Shown in pieces: positions 1 through 8,698 of a stretch of 64,000 nt of DNA (positions are counted from its first letter, which is position 1; each line of letters opens with the position of its first letter). A program made the translations under genes and the position numbers. Location: assembly GCF_003003235.1 (NCBI RefSeq), contig NZ_PVUE01000009.1:1-64000 (forward strand). The letters are read 5' to 3'. The notes under the pieces are model-generated. The model searched no databases. It was given only the letters and a program-made list of their open reading frames with translations, and was not told the DNA's origin. The DNA comes from Antricoccus suffuscus (lineage in GTDB: Bacteria; Actinomycetota; Actinomycetes; Mycobacteriales; Antricoccaceae).

Positions 1-232
1 AGTCGTAGGTCGCTTCAGGGTCCTCGATAGGGGTCAGGAACGTCGGTAGCGCCCTCCGCTCATCCTGGTCACCCTCGTCCCCGTGGTCGTGGTCATGGTC
101 GGGTTCGGTGTGGCCGGTGGCCGCATCGACGGCATCACGCAGCCGGTCATTCGGGTCAGCTTCGACGACCGCGTCGGGCTGGCTGGGCTCGGTGGACCGT
201 TCGGGTGCGGCGTACTCGGGTCCGGTAGGCAT
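1..232 (-). CDS. N-terminal part of an acidic, His/Asp-rich protein (runs off the left edge)
   Basis: Reading leftward from the ATG at 230-232, an open frame continues to the window edge without a stop. A good ribosome binding site (AGGAG, about 6 bases before the ATG) supports this start. The visible 77 residues begin MPTGPEYAAPERS and are rich in Pro, Glu and Asp, with a cluster His-Thr-Glu-Pro-Asp-His-Asp-His-Asp-His near residues 45-54 that could bind metal or be a disordered linker. There is no signal peptide or membrane segment in this part. I do not recognise the family; the rest of the protein lies outside the window. The frame and RBS are observed; that it is expressed is inferred. 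Confidence 0.55.
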   Translation of the reverse strand, partial: MPTGPEYAAPERSTEPSQPDAVVEADPNDRLRDAVDAATGHTEPDHDHDHGDEGDQDERRALPTFLTPIEDPEATYD

Positions 233-755
233 GGGTGGCTCCTGTTCGGATTGCCGCGGCACCGGTTCTCGACACCGCGGTGGATGGGTCTTCTGGCCTC
301 GACGCTAGCCCGACCTACCGACACTTTCCGCGGGCCGCGTTCGGCCCTTTTTCGTCTATGTGGCAATGGTTTTGGTTCGCTGGACACGGGTACTGAGCGC
401 GGATGGCCAGGCGCGACGACCTTGTCGACAAGATCTGCGAACGCGACTTTTGATGTCATCGCGGATCATTCGGACCGCATCGATCGGTCGTCCGGATGGG
501 TCGTCGACCCTGCCAGTCGTTGTACATCTTGCCGGGGTAGATAGGGCAGACATCGCGCCACTCGCGGTGATCACAACGTCGGACCGGCGGTTTTCTGATA
601 TAGATCGGATCTGGCTGGTGAGCGCGAAAGTCAGAGATTGCATGTCAATTCCAGGTGTGCCAGATTAGGACAGTGACAACAGTTCGCGACATGCCTATGC
701 GCTGTCGTACGTCGCATGGGCGGCGCGGCAGGCGGATCTACTCCCGAGCGGACCG
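233..755. other. Intergenic region of about 520 bp
   Basis: No convincing gene is seen here. Several frames stay open on both strands but have Arg/Ser/Pro-rich compositions typical of chance frames in GC-rich DNA. The stretch separates the leftward gene at 1-232 from the rightward regulator at 756, so both promoters should lie in it. It contains one clear rightward terminator-like hairpin at 332-352. Confidence 0.5.
332..352 (+). terminator. Rho-independent terminator-like hairpin
   Basis: A perfect 6-bp stem, GGGCCG (332-337) and CGGCCC (342-347), encloses the loop CGTT and is followed directly by five T residues (348-352). The T run is only on the plus strand, so it would stop rightward transcription. 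No rightward gene is recognised before it, so the transcript it ends is unknown. Confidence 0.6.
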
Positions 756-3566
756 GTGACAGGCTCCGATGGCGGCCCCCAGATTGGTCGCCCCGCAGTC
801 GGTGGCCCCGAAGAGTTGTCCCGGAACGAGATCGATCACCGGTTGCGGGAGATTCTGCTGCCAGTCATCAATGGGTCGTCAAGGGCTGGCGCATCGGTGG
901 CGCTCACAGGACCGGCCGGCATCGGCAAGTCGTATTTGGCATCCGAGTTCGTCGATCAGGCTAGGTCGTCGCCGGCGCAGGTGCTGACCGCGGTCGGCGA
1001 CCCGGCTCGCCGCCGCAAGAGTTTCGCGGTCATCAATGATCTCGTCGGCGATCCGCCGCGGGGAGAGGATCCCACCGAGTTCGTGTTCACCCGCGTGGAC
1101 TCCATGTGTGCCGGTGGCCCCGTGCTGGTCTGGATCGACGACGTCCATCAGGTCGATGCAGCGTCACTGCGCGCCTTGCGTCGTCTGGTCTGGGCAGCGG
1201 GGAATCTGCCGTTGGCAGTCTTGCTGGCGGCGCGCACTCAGCCGTCCCGCGAGCAGGTTGACGTGATACTGCAGCAGACTGATCTCTGCATCCAAGTCGG
1301 CCCGATGGACCCGAAACTTATAAGGACCCTGGTCCATTCCCTGGTGGGTCGCTGGCCGGCGGCGAACCTGATGCGAGCGTTCGACGCGACCGGCGGGAAT
1401 CCGCTCTTCATCAAGGAACTGTTTAGAAGCCTGGAGTCGCGACGCGCGCTGCGTCCGGTCGGCCGCGACAGCCTCGACCTTTCTGATGACGCTGTATCGC
1501 CGACGGCTGAGCTCGGCCCGCTGGTGCGGGACCTGTTGCGGCAAATGGACGACGAGTCCGGGTTGGAACTGCTGAGCGCGTTGGCCGTACTCGCGACGCC
1601 GGCCAGCCTGGCCGACATCGCCGATCTAATGTTTACCTCCGTCGAGGCACTTCGACCCATGCTGGAACGGCTGCGGCGGAGCGGGTTGGTGATCGGGTCG
1701 TCGGGTTCGGACACCGACCTGATTGGCGTCAGCCACGACGTGTATCGGGATGCGGCATATGAGTTGATCGATGAACCCGCCCGGCGGGCGCTGCACAAAC
1801 GAGCCGCGGAATTGCTGCGGGCCAGCGGATCCAGCCCAGCGCTGGTCGCGCGGCACCTCTTGCGGGCGGCGGCCGGAGCAGACGCGACGGCTGACTCGGC
1901 GATCGAGCCAGCGTTATGGGAGGCGGCCCGCGAATCGACCGACTTCGCACCTGCCGTGGCGGCCGAGCTGCTCGCCGAGATCCCGACCTACGCGGCGGCA
2001 ACGGATCATGCCGGAACCGCGGTCGCTCAGCAGGCGCGAGCGTTGTTCCTGTCCGGGCAGATGCGACAGGCAGTCGACGTAGTGCAAGCGCAGCTGCCGG
2101 CCACCACCGACCCCAGGGCGCAAGCCGAGCTGTTCAGGCTTCTCATTCAATCCCAGGTCGACGCGGCACAAACCGCCGCCGCCCTGCGCACGATCGAGGG
2201 GCCGCTTGCCGCACCCGATCTGCCGCTGGAGACGCGCCACCAGCTCGAACAGGTCCACGCTTGGGTCAGGATCCTGAACGGTGACTGGCAGGCGGCGGCC
2301 GCTGACATCTCCGCGAGTATGCCGGCGTTAGTCGCGAGCGACGACCGCAACGCTCAAGCCCAAGCGCTGGTCTCGCTGAGCTGTGCCGCTCACCTGGACG
2401 GCCGATCGCTCGAAGCCAGCGCACTGATCGAGCAACAGTTCGCGCTTCAGCTGGACGACGAGGGACGGCAGGCACAGACCTCGGCGCTGGTATGGCCGCC
2501 CTTCTTCGACCTGTTCGCCCGCGGAGTCGAGCCCGCCCGGCAGGCAGTGTTGGACACGCGGCGCCGGTCGCAGGAGCTTGGTGCCAGCTGGCTCTCGGCG
2601 TACCACTGCTTCGTAGCCGCGGGAATCGCCTTCACCGCAGGCGATTGGAACGACGCGCTAGCCGAATACACGTCCGGGCTGGAGCTCGCCGAAGAGTCCG
2701 GCAGTGGTTGGATCTCGATCGCCATCGGACAGGTGGCATACATGGACGCGCATCGCGGCAACATCCGCGCCGCGCAGGACAGGCTGCGACACTTCAGCTC
2801 CCGAAGGTTGCCGTTGCAGTTTGGCTCGGACGATCCCGGCTGGGGAGCATTGGCCGCACTGGAAGCCTCGGGAGATACCGAAGCTGCCGCGGTGTTCGCC
2901 CGTGACCTCTGGGCCGCGGCGCCCGCCGGCGGCCCGATCTGGATGCTGCAGATCGCGCCGGACGTGTGTCGTGTTGGTCTGATCGGGTGGGCACCTGGGC
3001 TGTGTGAGCGGGTGGCCGAGGAGATCTCCGCTCTGGACTATTCCGGATCGCCAGCCTTCGCCCACAGCGTGGACCTCGTGATGGGCATGAGCGGTGGCGA
3101 CGTCGACCTCCTCGAGACCGCCGCGACGAGCGCAACCAATTACGGCTTCACCACGGTCGCCGGCTACGCGCTGGAGGAGGCGGCGTGCGCGGCGGCCACA
3201 GCATCGCAGTTACAGCGGGCTCGAGATCGCATGGAGGATGCCCTGGCGATCTATGACCGAATGGGGGCTGTGACCGACCGGGATCGGCTGCTTGCGCGAA
3301 CCCGGTCCTTGGGGGTACGCCGCGGCTCTCGCGAGCGACATCGGCCCGCTCGGACCGGTCCGGCGAGCCTGACCGCGACCGAGCGGCGGGTCGCCGGGCT
3401 CGTCCGGGAAGGTCTCACGAACCCCGAGATCGGTACCCGCCTGTACCTGTCTCCGCGCACGGTGCAGGTGCATGTCTCACATATCCTGGGCAAGCTCGAC
3501 CTTCGGTCGCGGGTGGACGTGGCCACCGCGATGGCATCGGAAGCGTTGGCGACGGACTCCCTCTAG
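756..3566 (+). CDS. LuxR-family regulator with N-terminal AAA ATPase (LAL type)
   Basis: This 936-residue protein has the layout of large ATP-binding LuxR (LAL) regulators. A Walker A loop GPAGIGKS lies at residues 52-59 and a Walker B with Asp-Asp at 128-129 (VLVWIDDVHQVD). The middle (about 350-860) is an Ala/Leu-rich helical region resembling tetratricopeptide-type repeats. The C-terminal 65 residues form a LuxR helix-turn-helix (LTATERRVAGLVREGLTNPE, then SPRTVQVHVSHILGKL). Such proteins are cytoplasmic transcription activators that sense a ligand through the repeat region. The GTG start at 756 gives a complete ATPase domain. The target genes are not evident; the downstream membrane protein and carotenoid oxygenase are candidates because they follow closely on the same strand. 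Confidence 0.85.
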   Translation: MTGSDGGPQIGRPAVGGPEELSRNEIDHRLREILLPVINGSSRAGASVALTGPAGIGKSYLASEFVDQARSSPAQVLTAVGDPARRRKSFAVINDLVGDPPRGEDPTEFVFTRVDSMCAGGPVLVWIDDVHQVDAASLRALRRLVWAAGNLPLAVLLAARTQPSREQVDVILQQTDLCIQVGPMDPKLIRTLVHSLVGRWPAANLMRAFDATGGNPLFIKELFRSLESRRALRPVGRDSLDLSDDAVSPTAELGPLVRDLLRQMDDESGLELLSALAVLATPASLADIADLMFTSVEALRPMLERLRRSGLVIGSSGSDTDLIGVSHDVYRDAAYELIDEPARRALHKRAAELLRASGSSPALVARHLLRAAAGADATADSAIEPALWEAARESTDFAPAVAAELLAEIPTYAAATDHAGTAVAQQARALFLSGQMRQAVDVVQAQLPATTDPRAQAELFRLLIQSQVDAAQTAAALRTIEGPLAAPDLPLETRHQLEQVHAWVRILNGDWQAAAADISASMPALVASDDRNAQAQALVSLSCAAHLDGRSLEASALIEQQFALQLDDEGRQAQTSALVWPPFFDLFARGVEPARQAVLDTRRRSQELGASWLSAYHCFVAAGIAFTAGDWNDALAEYTSGLELAEESGSGWISIAIGQVAYMDAHRGNIRAAQDRLRHFSSRRLPLQFGSDDPGWGALAALEASGDTEAAAVFARDLWAAAPAGGPIWMLQIAPDVCRVGLIGWAPGLCERVAEEISALDYSGSPAFAHSVDLVMGMSGGDVDLLETAATSATNYGFTTVAGYALEEAACAAATASQLQRARDRMEDALAIYDRMGAVTDRDRLLARTRSLGVRRGSRERHRPARTGPASLTATERRVAGLVREGLTNPEIGTRLYLSPRTVQVHVSHILGKLDLRSRVDVATAMASEALATDSL

Positions 3567-3584
3567 ATATAGGCCACTTGGCAG

Positions 3585-4259
3585 ATGTCTCCTGCCGCGA
3601 AAGACGCCAGGGTTGTCCGTATGAATCCCATCGCCGTCGTGATCGGCTTTCTGCCGTTCATCGCATTCGACATTCTCAGTGAGCGCGATTTCTCCCACGC
3701 CATCGGTTGGGCGTCGGTCGTTGCCCTGGCGCTGACCGCATTTTTCGCGGCAACCGGTGGCAAGAACAAAGGCTCGGCCGTACTTAACGGCGCATCCGTG
3801 GTCATCTTCGTGGTGATCGCTGGGCTGGACTTCCTCGGCGGATCCGGCGTCGGGCGCTGGCTGGTCACCTGGTCGGCTGCTCTGGTCGCGGTCGTCCTTG
3901 GTGTGTTCATCCTGGCGATGGTGCCGATCCGGCCCTTTACCGAGGAGTTCGCCCGTCAGAGCGTTCCGAAGCAGTACTGGAGTTCGCCGACTTTCGGGCG
4001 GGTCAACCGGGTGCTGTCGACTGCCTGGGGTGCGGGGCTGTTGGCGATTGGACTGCTCTCCGTCGTGTTGGTCGCGCTTCAACGGGCCGACGTCGACCTC
4101 ACCGACGGCTACCTCGACCTTCTGCTGAACTGGGTGATCCCGATCGTCATCTATATCGCGTTGGTGAAGTTGACGATCTCCTACCCCGAGCGTGCCCGGG
4201 GTGTCGCCAGAGCGGAGGCCGAGAGCACCGAGGCACTTGAAGCGGGGCGGTCGGCATGA
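3585..4259 (+). CDS. Predicted integral membrane protein of unknown function
   Basis: The 224-residue protein has about six hydrophobic segments, for example IAVVIGFLPFIAFDIL near residues 14-29, a pair around 45-90, and others near 95-115, 145-165 and 180-195. The C-terminus is charged and Glu/Ala-rich (SYPERARGVARAEAESTE). I cannot place it in a named family with confidence. The stop overlaps the ATG of the carotenoid oxygenase (ATGA at 4256), so the two are probably translated together and may be functionally linked. An internal ATG at 3621 (MNPIAVV) directly before the first membrane segment is an alternative start; neither has a strong ribosome binding site. Confidence 0.7.
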   Translation: MSPAAKDARVVRMNPIAVVIGFLPFIAFDILSERDFSHAIGWASVVALALTAFFAATGGKNKGSAVLNGASVVIFVVIAGLDFLGGSGVGRWLVTWSAALVAVVLGVFILAMVPIRPFTEEFARQSVPKQYWSSPTFGRVNRVLSTAWGAGLLAIGLLSVVLVALQRADVDLTDGYLDLLLNWVIPIVIYIALVKLTISYPERARGVARAEAESTEALEAGRSA

Positions 4260-5689
4260 ACGCGCTGCCTGCCCATGACCGCCCCGCGCTCGGACTTGTG
4301 GACGCGGCCGCGGATCCTCACCTGAGCGGTGCCTTCGAGCCGGTCGTCGACGAGGTCGAATTGCCGGGGCTGACCGTAATCGGCGAGCTTCCCGTCGAGC
4401 TGAACGGGATGTATGTGCGCAACGGCCCGAACCCGCGTTTCACCCCGCTCGGCTCGTACCTCTACCCGATCGACGGCGACGGCATGGTGCACCGGATGCA
4501 GATCGCCGATGGCACGGCGGCGTACTCGAATCGGTTCGTCCGAACGCCGGCGATGGACCTTGAGGAACAGCGGGGTCGGGCGCTGTGGCCCGGGATCATG
4601 AGTGGGGGTGGGCTGCCCGACCCCGCCGACGTCGGTCCCGATCTCGCCTATGTCACCCGGGACATCCCGGACGTCAACATCGTGCGGCACGCGGGTCGCA
4701 TCCTCGCCCTTGCCGAATCCGCGAACCCGTTCTGCTTGAGTCCGGACGTGCGGACCGTCGGTCGTGAACTATTCGATGGGGCGATCCCGCTGGGCATAAC
4801 GGCGCACCCGAAGATCGATCCGGTAACCGGCGAGATGTTTGTCTTCTGCTACATGGAGGAGCCTCCGTACCTCACGTGGTCGGTGCTCGGTCCCGACGGC
4901 GGAGTGGTACGTGCGCCGACGCCCGTGTCCGGCGTGGACACGTCGTTCATGATCCACGACATGGCACTGACCAGCACCGCCGTCGTGCTGTTTCTCGCGC
5001 CGTTGCTGATTGACGTAGCCGCAATGATGAGCGGCGGGTCGCCACTTTCCTGGCGACCGGAGCTAGGCACGCGCATCGCGATCATCCCCCGCGACGGCGG
5101 GGCGGTGCGCTGGGTGTCCGACGAGGCGTTCTGGCTGTGGCACACGGCGAATGCATTCGACCTCGACGATGGCCGACTAGTGGTCGACTACGTGCAGTAC
5201 GACCACCCCGGCATGGGGTTGTCGACGCTGCCGAAAACGACGTCACTTATACGCGCCACCATCGATCCCGGCGCCGGAAACGTCACCCGGGCCACCGTGG
5301 ACGAGGCCTCGATCGAGTTCCCGCGGATCGACGACCGGCGGATGGGACAGGAGCATGACTGGATCGCGGTCGCCGCCGAGACTGGACGACGGGAGCTGCC
5401 GCACGGCACGGGGGACGCCATCCGCTGGTACCGGCCGAGTGACGGGACGATGCTGCAATGGACCGCGGACGACCTCCTGCTCGGTGAGCCGACCTTTGCG
5501 GCGCGGCCGGGGGACCCCGATCCCGATCACGGATGGTGGATGACGTTCGCTACTGAGCCAAATGGATCGGAGAGCTGGTTCCTATTAGTGCCCGCTGCCG
5601 ACCCTGCGTCGGGGCCGGTGGCCCGAGTGCGGATCCCTGTGCGGGTCCCGCTCGGGCTGCACGGGAACTGGTTACCCGACGAGGAATGA
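4256..5689 (+). CDS. Carotenoid oxygenase (RPE65/CCD family)
   Basis: Length (477 residues) and motifs match the non-haem iron carotenoid cleavage dioxygenases. The four iron-binding histidines can be placed at 184 (GITAHPKID), 234 (MIHDMALT), 296 (WLWHTANAF) and 469 (GLHGNWLPDEE). N-terminal family hallmarks GMYVRNGPNP and DGDGMVHRM are present. Members split conjugated double bonds of carotenoids, apocarotenoids or stilbene-like phenylpropanoids with O2; the substrate cannot be read from the sequence. The start overlaps the stop of the preceding membrane protein. No carotenoid biosynthesis gene is in the window, so the substrate may be imported or environmental. Confidence 0.92.
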   Translation: MNALPAHDRPALGLVDAAADPHLSGAFEPVVDEVELPGLTVIGELPVELNGMYVRNGPNPRFTPLGSYLYPIDGDGMVHRMQIADGTAAYSNRFVRTPAMDLEEQRGRALWPGIMSGGGLPDPADVGPDLAYVTRDIPDVNIVRHAGRILALAESANPFCLSPDVRTVGRELFDGAIPLGITAHPKIDPVTGEMFVFCYMEEPPYLTWSVLGPDGGVVRAPTPVSGVDTSFMIHDMALTSTAVVLFLAPLLIDVAAMMSGGSPLSWRPELGTRIAIIPRDGGAVRWVSDEAFWLWHTANAFDLDDGRLVVDYVQYDHPGMGLSTLPKTTSLIRATIDPGAGNVTRATVDEASIEFPRIDDRRMGQEHDWIAVAAETGRRELPHGTGDAIRWYRPSDGTMLQWTADDLLLGEPTFAARPGDPDPDHGWWMTFATEPNGSESWFLLVPAADPASGPVARVRIPVRVPLGLHGNWLPDEE

Positions 5690-5729
5690 GCCAAGGCACG
5701 TCCTGTAGATAACACCACCATCAACACGG

Positions 5730-7073
5730 ATGTTCGCGACATCGCGGCAGCTCGTGCCGGCGGCTACCGTAGTCAGCGTGACCACGACTTTTACCCAGCA
5801 GGTACGCCGCTCGGCCGGCGATGCCCCTCCCGTTGCGCGATATCGCGCAATCCCTGGAGGCGCGGCGATTTTGTCGACGGTCTTGGCCGGCTTGATCGGC
5901 TTCCCGACGTTTGTCACGATCGTCGTGCTCCTACCGCTGTCGTTCGGTCTCGCCCCGCTGGTTATCCCATCGCTCATCCTGCTGGTGATCTTGTGGTGGC
6001 TCAACGACGGACTCACGTATGTGCATCGCTCACGTCTCGCATCGCTCATTGGCCTGCGCATCCCAGCGGCGCGACGCCCCGACACCCACTACTCATTCGT
6101 CAAAGGCACCCTCGTTCGGTTGAAGAGCAGGTCGACGTGGCGGCAACTGACGTACCACACGCTCGTCGGTCTGCTGAACTTCGTGATGACCAACCTCCTC
6201 GTTGCCTGGATCGCGATGTCGGTCCTGTGCGCGACCGTCTTTGCCACGACCTGGTCTCTGAGCATGGCCGGCCTGGATCAAACTCCGTGGGTGCCGGAAG
6301 CCCTCGCGATCCGCATCACCTTCACCGTCATCGGCATCGTTGCGTTCATCCTCACCCCGTGGGTGGCCCGCGCGATGGCATGTATGGATGGAATTCTGGC
6401 GATCGCGTTACTCGGCCCGAGCCGTAACCGCGCGTTGAGCGAAAAGGTAGAAACGCTCTCCAAGAGTCGCGCCGGCGTCGTCGACGCCGCCGATGCCGAA
6501 CGCCGCCGCATAGAGCGCGACCTGCATGACGGCACTCAGCAACGGCTGACGTCTCTCGCGATGAACCTTGGTATCGCGAAGGCAACCTTCAAGGACCTGC
6601 CCATGCCGGCCAGAAAAGCGCTCGACGACGCACACGACGAGGCCAAGCAGGCCCTCGTCGAGCTGCGAATGCTGGTGCGCGGCCTGCACCCGGCGGTGCT
6701 CGATGACCGCGGTCTGGACGCCGCACTCTCGGGCATCGTCGCGAGGTCCCCGATCCCGATCCAACTCGACGTCGACCTACCTATGCGCCCGGCCCGCACG
6801 ATCGAGGCGGTCGCCTACTTCGTGATCTCCGAGGCGCTGACCAACGTGATTAAGCATGCCCGCGCCAACGTCGTACAGGTCGTCGTCACCTCGGACGGAG
6901 AGTGGCTGTCACTGCGCGTCACCGACGACGGGGTCGGCGGCGCGGATCATGCCAAGGGCAGCGGTCTGGATGGCCTCAAACAGCGAATCGACGCTGTAGA
7001 TGGACATTTACTGATCGACTCACCGGTCGGGGGACCGACCCATATTCTCGCGGAGCTACCGTGCGCGTCGTAA
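5730..7073 (+). CDS. Sensor histidine kinase, NarL-type with putative sensor domain
   Basis: The N-terminal half has four or five membrane segments (about residues 45-98 and 145-225) arranged like the putative 'Sensor' domain seen in actinobacterial kinases. It is followed by a HisKA_3 dimerisation region with the phospho-acceptor His266 in IERDLHDGTQQR and a short HATPase domain ending GSGLDGLKQRIDAVDGH. The protein is 447 residues from the ATG at 5730; a GTG at 5778 (VTTTFTQQ) is an alternative. The gene overlaps the response regulator by 13 bases, which marks them as a pair. The signal is unknown; the coupled DUF4097 protein suggests an envelope-related role. Confidence 0.9.
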   Translation: MFATSRQLVPAATVVSVTTTFTQQVRRSAGDAPPVARYRAIPGGAAILSTVLAGLIGFPTFVTIVVLLPLSFGLAPLVIPSLILLVILWWLNDGLTYVHRSRLASLIGLRIPAARRPDTHYSFVKGTLVRLKSRSTWRQLTYHTLVGLLNFVMTNLLVAWIAMSVLCATVFATTWSLSMAGLDQTPWVPEALAIRITFTVIGIVAFILTPWVARAMACMDGILAIALLGPSRNRALSEKVETLSKSRAGVVDAADAERRRIERDLHDGTQQRLTSLAMNLGIAKATFKDLPMPARKALDDAHDEAKQALVELRMLVRGLHPAVLDDRGLDAALSGIVARSPIPIQLDVDLPMRPARTIEAVAYFVISEALTNVIKHARANVVQVVVTSDGEWLSLRVTDDGVGGADHAKGSGLDGLKQRIDAVDGHLLIDSPVGGPTHILAELPCAS

Positions 7074-7720
7074 TCGCCGAAGACTCGACCCTGCTACGTG
7101 AGGGGCTCATCCGGCTGCTCAGCGTCGCCGACATCGAGGTCGTCGAGGCGGTCGACAACGCCGAAGACCTGCTGCGGGCGGTCGAACAACATGCTCCGGA
7201 CCTCGCGCTGGTCGACGTACGGATGCCGCCATCATTTACCGACGAGGGGATCCGCGCCGCCCTAGTCGTACGCTCGACCTGGCCGGATGTCGCCCTGCTG
7301 ATCCTGTCGCAGTACGTCGAAGAGCGCTACGCGACAGATCTCCTGAGCGGTACGACGAAGGCGGTCGGCTATCTGCTCAAGGACCGGGTTGCGGACGTCG
7401 AGGACTTCATTGTCGCGTTGCGCCGAGTGGCTGCGGGCGGTACGGCGCTTGACCCCGAGGTCGTGGCGCAACTGCTGATCCGTCGGTCCGGTGATCCGCT
7501 GGAGGCCCTGACACCACGCGAGCGCGACGTACTCGAGCTGATGGCCGAGGGCCGGTCCAACGGCGGAATCGCCGAGGCACTTGTGGTCAGTGAGAGCGCG
7601 GTAGCAAAGCACGTCAACGCCATCTTCACCAAGCTCGACATGTCTCAGACGGAAAGTCCGCACCGCCGCGTCGTGGCGGTCCTGCAGTTTCTTGCGGCCT
7701 CGAAAGGCGCGCGATCGTGA
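7061..7720 (+). CDS. Response regulator, NarL/LuxR type
   Basis: Starting from the GTG at 7061, inside the end of the kinase gene, the 219-residue protein reads VRVVIAEDSTLLREG. The receiver domain carries the acidic pair Glu7/Asp8 and phosphorylatable Asp52 (LALVDVRMPP). A LuxR-type helix-turn-helix follows (LTPRERDVLELMAEGRSNGG, then SESAVAKHVNAIFTKLDM). A longer upstream reading of the same frame lies inside the kinase gene and is not homologous to receivers, which argues for the GTG start. It is the partner of the kinase at 5730 and overlaps the next gene by GTGA. Confidence 0.9.
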   Translation: MRVVIAEDSTLLREGLIRLLSVADIEVVEAVDNAEDLLRAVEQHAPDLALVDVRMPPSFTDEGIRAALVVRSTWPDVALLILSQYVEERYATDLLSGTTKAVGYLLKDRVADVEDFIVALRRVAAGGTALDPEVVAQLLIRRSGDPLEALTPRERDVLELMAEGRSNGGIAEALVVSESAVAKHVNAIFTKLDMSQTESPHRRVVAVLQFLAASKGARS

Positions 7721-8601
7721 CAACCACTATGTATAGACATGACTACGACCCGGACGTGCGCGCGGCCGACAATCCATCACCGGAGACTAGGCGCGGTTGG
7801 ATCATCGCCGGCTCGGTCCTTACCGTGCTCGCCATTGCAGGAGCGTTGCTCCAGATGTATTTGCTGGTGTCATTGCGTACAGGCTCGGACTCCAAGAACT
7901 ATCCCGGCGCGATCTCGGCGTTGACGGTCTCAAATGTGAGCTCGTCCGATATACAGATCATCGCCGACGATTCGGTTGACGGTGCCCGCGTAGAGCGGTC
8001 GATGCATTGGTCCGGCACTTCGTCGGACGAACCCCACTCGACGAGCGTGTTGACCGACGGCGTACTCAAGATCGGCGACGAATGCGCCGGTACGTCGAAC
8101 TGCAATATCGACTATCGAATCTATGTCTCGCCGGACATCAAGGTCGATGCACAGACATCAAGCGGTGATCTGGACTTGCGTGGAGTCCACGGTGACGTCG
8201 TCGCGAAGGCGAATTCGGGTGACGTGCGGCTGACGGGGATCGAGGGTGCTGTCGAGGTGTCCGCGGACTCCGGTGACGTCACGCTGACCGATATCGACGG
8301 CAACGTCGACACCAAGGCCAACTCCGGCAATATCCGCGCCAGCGGTATCCGCGCAAAGGTCTTCACTGCGCATGCCGACAGCGGAGATATCCGGGTAGAC
8401 CTGACTAAGGATGCAGACAACATCAGCGTGAGCGCCTCGTCGGGTTCGATTTACCTGACCGTTCCGGGTCTCACGCCGTACGACGTGCAGGCCTCGGCCA
8501 GCAGTGGAAGTACCGCAGTCGACATCCCGGTCGACAACGGATCCGCGCGGCCACTGATCGCGAAGGCCGACTCCGGGGACGTGCGGATCGACAAGAACTA
8601 G
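7717..8601 (+). CDS. DUF4097-family membrane-anchored beta-repeat protein
   Basis: The 294-residue protein has one membrane segment (about 28-51) after a charged N-terminus, then a repetitive region with recurring units of the form SGDVRLTGI, SGDVTLTDI and SGNIRASGI. This is typical of DUF4097, a beta-solenoid-like domain found next to kinases and other envelope-stress systems. The repeats face outside if the single segment is a signal anchor. GTG start at 7717 overlaps the response regulator stop, so it is the third gene of the operon and likely an effector or accessory sensor. A hairpin at 8628-8685 follows the gene. Confidence 0.85.
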   Translation: MTTTMYRHDYDPDVRAADNPSPETRRGWIIAGSVLTVLAIAGALLQMYLLVSLRTGSDSKNYPGAISALTVSNVSSSDIQIIADDSVDGARVERSMHWSGTSSDEPHSTSVLTDGVLKIGDECAGTSNCNIDYRIYVSPDIKVDAQTSSGDLDLRGVHGDVVAKANSGDVRLTGIEGAVEVSADSGDVTLTDIDGNVDTKANSGNIRASGIRAKVFTAHADSGDIRVDLTKDADNISVSASSGSIYLTVPGLTPYDVQASASSGSTAVDIPVDNGSARPLIAKADSGDVRIDKN

Positions 8602-8627
8602 CGCATGCACTTCGGCGCGACGCTTCT

Positions 8628-8685
8628 GTAATGATGGTGGAAGATCAGGCACGGCAGTCCATGCCTGATCTTCCACCATCATTAC
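8628..8685. repeat. 24-bp perfect inverted repeat (hairpin or operator)
   Basis: Left arm 8628-8651 (begins GTAATGATGGTGG) and right arm 8662-8685 (ends CCACCATCATTAC) are exactly complementary over 24 bp around a 10-base spacer. It lies 27 bases after the DUF4097 stop and ends 13 bases before the ATG of the crotonase gene, just touching its ribosome binding site region. There is no T run, so a classical terminator is only one option; a regulator binding site or a leader hairpin controlling 8699 is equally possible. Confidence 0.85.
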
Positions 8686-8698
8686 GGCAGGAGCGATC

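Noticed and set aside
360-668. Rightward frame of about 100 residues between the left-edge gene and the LAL regulator
   Set aside because: No ribosome binding site, Arg/Ser-rich composition and an equally long frame on the other strand in the same place.
7061-7720. A longer response regulator beginning at 6902
   Set aside because: The extra residues are Arg/Gly-rich, overlap the kinase gene and come before the normal receiver start.
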